DNA from: Pigmentiphaga sp. H8
Lineage (GTDB): Bacteria > Pseudomonadota > Gammaproteobacteria > Burkholderiales > Burkholderiaceae_B
NCBI RefSeq assembly: GCF_003854895.1
Contig: NZ_CP033966.1
Coordinates: 4,774,001-4,838,000 of the forward strand
Length of the DNA: 64,000 nt
Direction: 5' to 3'
Of this stretch, positions 61,273-64,000 are shown one piece after another. Made by a program: the position numbers and the translations under genes. The notes beneath the pieces are model-generated. The model saw only the letters and a program-made list of their open reading frames with translations. It was not told the DNA's origin and searched no databases. How positions within the stretch are numbered: the first letter of the stretch is position 1; each line of letters begins with the position of its first letter.

Positions 61273-63978
61273 ATGAATCTACATCTAACCAGTGCGTTTT
61301 CCGAGTTTGGCGCACAACCCGTTCCGCTATCGGCGCGGGACGTCTCCACGGGCCAACTCAGTCCTATCGATGCGAACCGACTGAAAGAGACGCTCCGGGG
61401 TTCGCCCTATCGCTCCGCCGTCGTCTTGGGCCATTTGTCCAAACCCTGCTCCGATCAGGCAGACATTCACCGTCCCCTGGAAGCCTTCGCGGCAGGGACC
61501 CTGCCTGCCGACTGGCTCGTGGACAACTGGAGAGGCCAGGTAGACGCGTTCGTTCGGGCATACGATCAACACGACACGCTCTGGGTCCTCGGATCGCAAT
61601 TCCTGTCAGATCTCGCCGACCCACGCCCGCTGCTCGCCGCGCTCAAGCGCGTCTGCCTTGCACGTAGCGGTACGGTCATGTTCGTGCATGAAAACGTGCC
61701 GGGACGATTCAGGCATTGGTCCCGGGAAGCGTTCTCCAACTTTCTGGCGGCCGGCGGCTTTCCCCTACAGGCCGGGGACGACGGCTGGATGACTGCCACT
61801 CTGACGCTTCACGATTACGCCGCCTATCTCGAGGACGGTGGATGGGACAGGCGACTGGCCACGGCGGATTGGCTGCTCTTGACGACGGAGGATGCAGGAC
61901 TGGGGCCTGCCGGCGGGATAGGCACTTACGTCCGGAACATCAAGCTCCTCGACCCGCGAGCCGCCGTCTTGATGTGTGATGCCCGGGCCGAACCCATCGA
62001 CCTGGACCGAAGGACATTAGCCCCTCGGTCGCTCGCGGATGTCAGTTTTGAGGACTTCCACCTTGGCCACGACTCGCTGGAAGTGTTGCGCAATGCGCTG
62101 TACCTGCTGCCCAACGTATCGCTTGTCGAGGCGCAGGACTACCAATCCATCTTGTTCCGGATCGTACAGGCCAAGCGTACGGGCATGCTCCCGTCCTGGC
62201 TGCACTTGCGTATTTTCATGCATGGGGCCATTGATTATCTGAAGTACGGTTTCCGCGATGAAGGGGCGATAAATTATTCCCCCTTCGAAGCGTCGCTGGC
62301 AATCAGGGACAGCTACGTCTTCAAACATGCGGACAGTTGCTACGCCCCCTCCAGATACCTGGGCCAGCATCTCATGCAGGAGGAATACGGCTATGAGGTC
62401 GCGAACCAGACCATTGTTCGCCTCCCCTTCGACCTCTCATTGCTGCCGGACGATAGACCGGTTGACTACGGGGCCATCAGACGCATCGCTTTCGTAGGGA
62501 AATACCTGCAGTTGAAGGGATGGGCGGATTTCGTCCAGGCGATGGGACTCCTCTCGACCGGGCAAGTACAAGAGGTTATCTCGCTGGCTCCCGGCGTTCC
62601 TTCCGGTGAAGACGTGGCGACTTTGAGCGGCGTCGCCAACTACAGCTGGACTCATCTCTCGCATCAGCAATTGTTGGAGTACATCAGCCAACATCTCGAG
62701 GACACGCTATTCATCGTCCCGTCGCGAGGGGAGAGCTTCTCCTACGTAGTGCTGGAGCAGTTGCTGCTCGGTGCACGGCTGGTCGCTTACAACACCGGCG
62801 GGGTGATAGAGGTCGTGGACGATCCGGACTATGTCTCGCGCTTTTTCTGCGATCCTACCCCCCAGGCGCTGGCCCGCAGGATCGAAGATGTCCTCCGGCT
62901 ATCGCCCAAGGAGCACCAGGTCCAGGCCAGCCAGGCGCGCGGCCGTCTCCGACAACGTCAGCGGGAAGTCAATGAGTGGTGGGGACGTAATGGTGCTTCG
63001 CCGCCCAGTCCCGAATGGCCTCGCTTTGTAGAACTGCCATCGCCGGCAGTCACCGTCGTCGCCTTTGCCGACAATCGGACGCTCGATCAACTGGACGACT
63101 TCGTGCTGTCCGTTCGCCGCTCGCGACTGAAGCCTACCCGAGTGATTCTGGTCGGAAGACGATCGGATGAACTGGCCGCCGCAGCACTGGAGGCATGGGC
63201 ATTGGATGAAAAGAATTCGGATCTAGAGATCAAGCTGCATCTGCATACCACCGATAGTACCGGGCCGCGGGATATCTGCCTGCAGCAGATCCAGACCGAA
63301 TTCGCGTTCTTTCTGGATGATGGCGCCATACTCTTGCCTCGCACGCTCGAGGACGGCTGGAACGCGCTGGCCACCGACCCGAAATTGCTCGCTGCAACCG
63401 GCTTCGCCTTGAACGCGGTCGAATCCGCGTGCTTTCCCCGGTCTGGCGGCGTGCCGACGGAAAGCAAGACACGAAAACCTTTGGGCATTCCGGAAGCGCG
63501 CGCGCTGGCACTCAGGGAAGATCAGTACATGGCAGCCAGCGCTATGGTTCGCACGGCGGCGTGGAAAGACTCGGGCGGCTGGGATGATCTGGACGCGAAC
63601 ACCTGGGATGGAACGGCCACCTACACCCGGCTGGCGTGGAGGAAGCAGCGCTTTTCGCTGGTTCCCCAACCGGGGCATCTGGTGCCGACGCCGCGCGGCG
63701 ACGGAGAAGAAACTGCCTCCTTCCTGAAACGCCGGCGCCTCGTACACAGTCTGGATGGCTTATCACCGCTCGATGCGAACATATTGTTGAGCTTGGCCAC
63801 ACACATCGAAAGCAGCCCGCTGCCTCCCGTCGAGGCACCCGTTGCCGTTTCACCACCGGAAGCACCTGAAGCCATCAGCGAGCCTCGACAGACCGAACAT
63901 TTCGTATACCTGCTGCTTCGCCAGGCCAGGACAAGATCCAAACGGTTCATCGGAGCTATGAGGCGCCGTCTGCGATGA
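61273..63978 (+). CDS. Large multidomain glycosyltransferase
   Basis: A 901-residue protein. Residues 1-190 look like a worn methyltransferase-like fold. About 198-570 is a GT-B/GT4-type domain: GGIGTYVRNIKLL at the acceptor side, IAFVGKYLQLKGWADFVQAM at the start of the second Rossmann half and SRGESFSYVVLEQLLLGA at the nucleotide-sugar site. About 590-800 is a GT2-like GT-A domain with EFAFFLDDGAI. It probably builds a surface polysaccharide or modifies a surface protein. GGAAGAAAG before the ATG supports the start. Confidence 0.8.
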   Translation: MNLHLTSAFSEFGAQPVPLSARDVSTGQLSPIDANRLKETLRGSPYRSAVVLGHLSKPCSDQADIHRPLEAFAAGTLPADWLVDNWRGQVDAFVRAYDQHDTLWVLGSQFLSDLADPRPLLAALKRVCLARSGTVMFVHENVPGRFRHWSREAFSNFLAAGGFPLQAGDDGWMTATLTLHDYAAYLEDGGWDRRLATADWLLLTTEDAGLGPAGGIGTYVRNIKLLDPRAAVLMCDARAEPIDLDRRTLAPRSLADVSFEDFHLGHDSLEVLRNALYLLPNVSLVEAQDYQSILFRIVQAKRTGMLPSWLHLRIFMHGAIDYLKYGFRDEGAINYSPFEASLAIRDSYVFKHADSCYAPSRYLGQHLMQEEYGYEVANQTIVRLPFDLSLLPDDRPVDYGAIRRIAFVGKYLQLKGWADFVQAMGLLSTGQVQEVISLAPGVPSGEDVATLSGVANYSWTHLSHQQLLEYISQHLEDTLFIVPSRGESFSYVVLEQLLLGARLVAYNTGGVIEVVDDPDYVSRFFCDPTPQALARRIEDVLRLSPKEHQVQASQARGRLRQRQREVNEWWGRNGASPPSPEWPRFVELPSPAVTVVAFADNRTLDQLDDFVLSVRRSRLKPTRVILVGRRSDELAAAALEAWALDEKNSDLEIKLHLHTTDSTGPRDICLQQIQTEFAFFLDDGAILLPRTLEDGWNALATDPKLLAATGFALNAVESACFPRSGGVPTESKTRKPLGIPEARALALREDQYMAASAMVRTAAWKDSGGWDDLDANTWDGTATYTRLAWRKQRFSLVPQPGHLVPTPRGDGEETASFLKRRRLVHSLDGLSPLDANILLSLATHIESSPLPPVEAPVAVSPPEAPEAISEPRQTEHFVYLLLRQARTRSKRFIGAMRRRLR

Positions 63979-64000
63979 CTATGCCGCAGGTCCTGCCATT
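63975..64000 (+). CDS. Start of a further gene (partial)
   Basis: ATG at 63975 overlaps the glycosyltransferase stop by 4 bp (ATGA) and opens MTMPQVLP before the window ends. The overlap suggests a coupled downstream gene, probably in the same surface-polysaccharide operon; nothing more can be read. Confidence 0.4.

Noticed and set aside
1..64000. tRNA, rRNA, CRISPR arrays and intact insertion sequences
   Set aside because: I looked for cloverleaf-like genes, regularly spaced repeats and transposase ORFs and saw none that I could support.

Overview
The window looks like chromosomal DNA from a high-GC betaproteobacterium of the Alcaligenaceae, most like Bordetella or Achromobacter. Supporting signs are five tripartite-tricarboxylate (Bug/TctC) receptor genes, two tandem Bordetella-type porins, the erpA / DUF6776-like / argC / rpsI / rplM block and many small catabolic operons with LysR or GntR regulators. 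The genus is an inference from protein resemblance.

Layout. 1-12568 (minus): an apparent catabolic operon. It encodes a split TPP-dependent decarboxylase, an aldehyde dehydrogenase, HyuA/HyuB, a RidA protein, a Bug receptor, a CoxL/M/S molybdenum hydroxylase with CoxG, and a LysR gene cut by the window edge. 12905-15875 (plus): a divergent MDR dehydrogenase, acyl-CoA synthetase and hotdog thioesterase. 15872-21583: two Bug receptors, then a class II aldolase, 2-hydroxyacid dehydrogenase and hydroxypyruvate isomerase, closed by a convergent LysR gene. 21605-27050: housekeeping genes (phosphatase, PEBP, tyrS, M23 peptidase, anmK).

27287-38070: an aromatic-type catabolic region. It has a flavin oxidoreductase and CoA transferase on plus. 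On minus it has a full ring-hydroxylating dioxygenase (alpha, beta, ferredoxin, reductase), an SDR, a Bug receptor, MmgE/PrpD and an HpcH aldolase. A GntR/FCD gene sits at the end, and a shared operator-like motif lies before the flavin oxidoreductase gene and in the aldolase-gntR intergenic region.

38084-46367: conserved core genes (uup, erpA, argC, rpsI, rplM, osmC-like, coq7). The 44403-45252 gap holds two near-identical minus-strand units, each with a consensus-like promoter, an RNA-like body and a Rho-independent terminator. I read them as twin small RNAs with an anti-Shine-Dalgarno hairpin loop, and they are the most interesting signal in the window. 46570-48979: two porins. 49091-52364: LysR, Bug receptor and FAD monooxygenase.

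52530-58361: an RND efflux operon (OMF, adaptor, permease) behind a perfect 21-bp palindrome. 58362-61260: a lower-GC patch with a frameshifted, truncated tail of a hemagglutinin/CdiA-type toxin, a small membrane protein, a decayed copy of the RND gene 3' end and two small unknown ORFs. 61273-63978: a large multidomain glycosyltransferase, whose stop codon overlaps the start of a gene running off the window.
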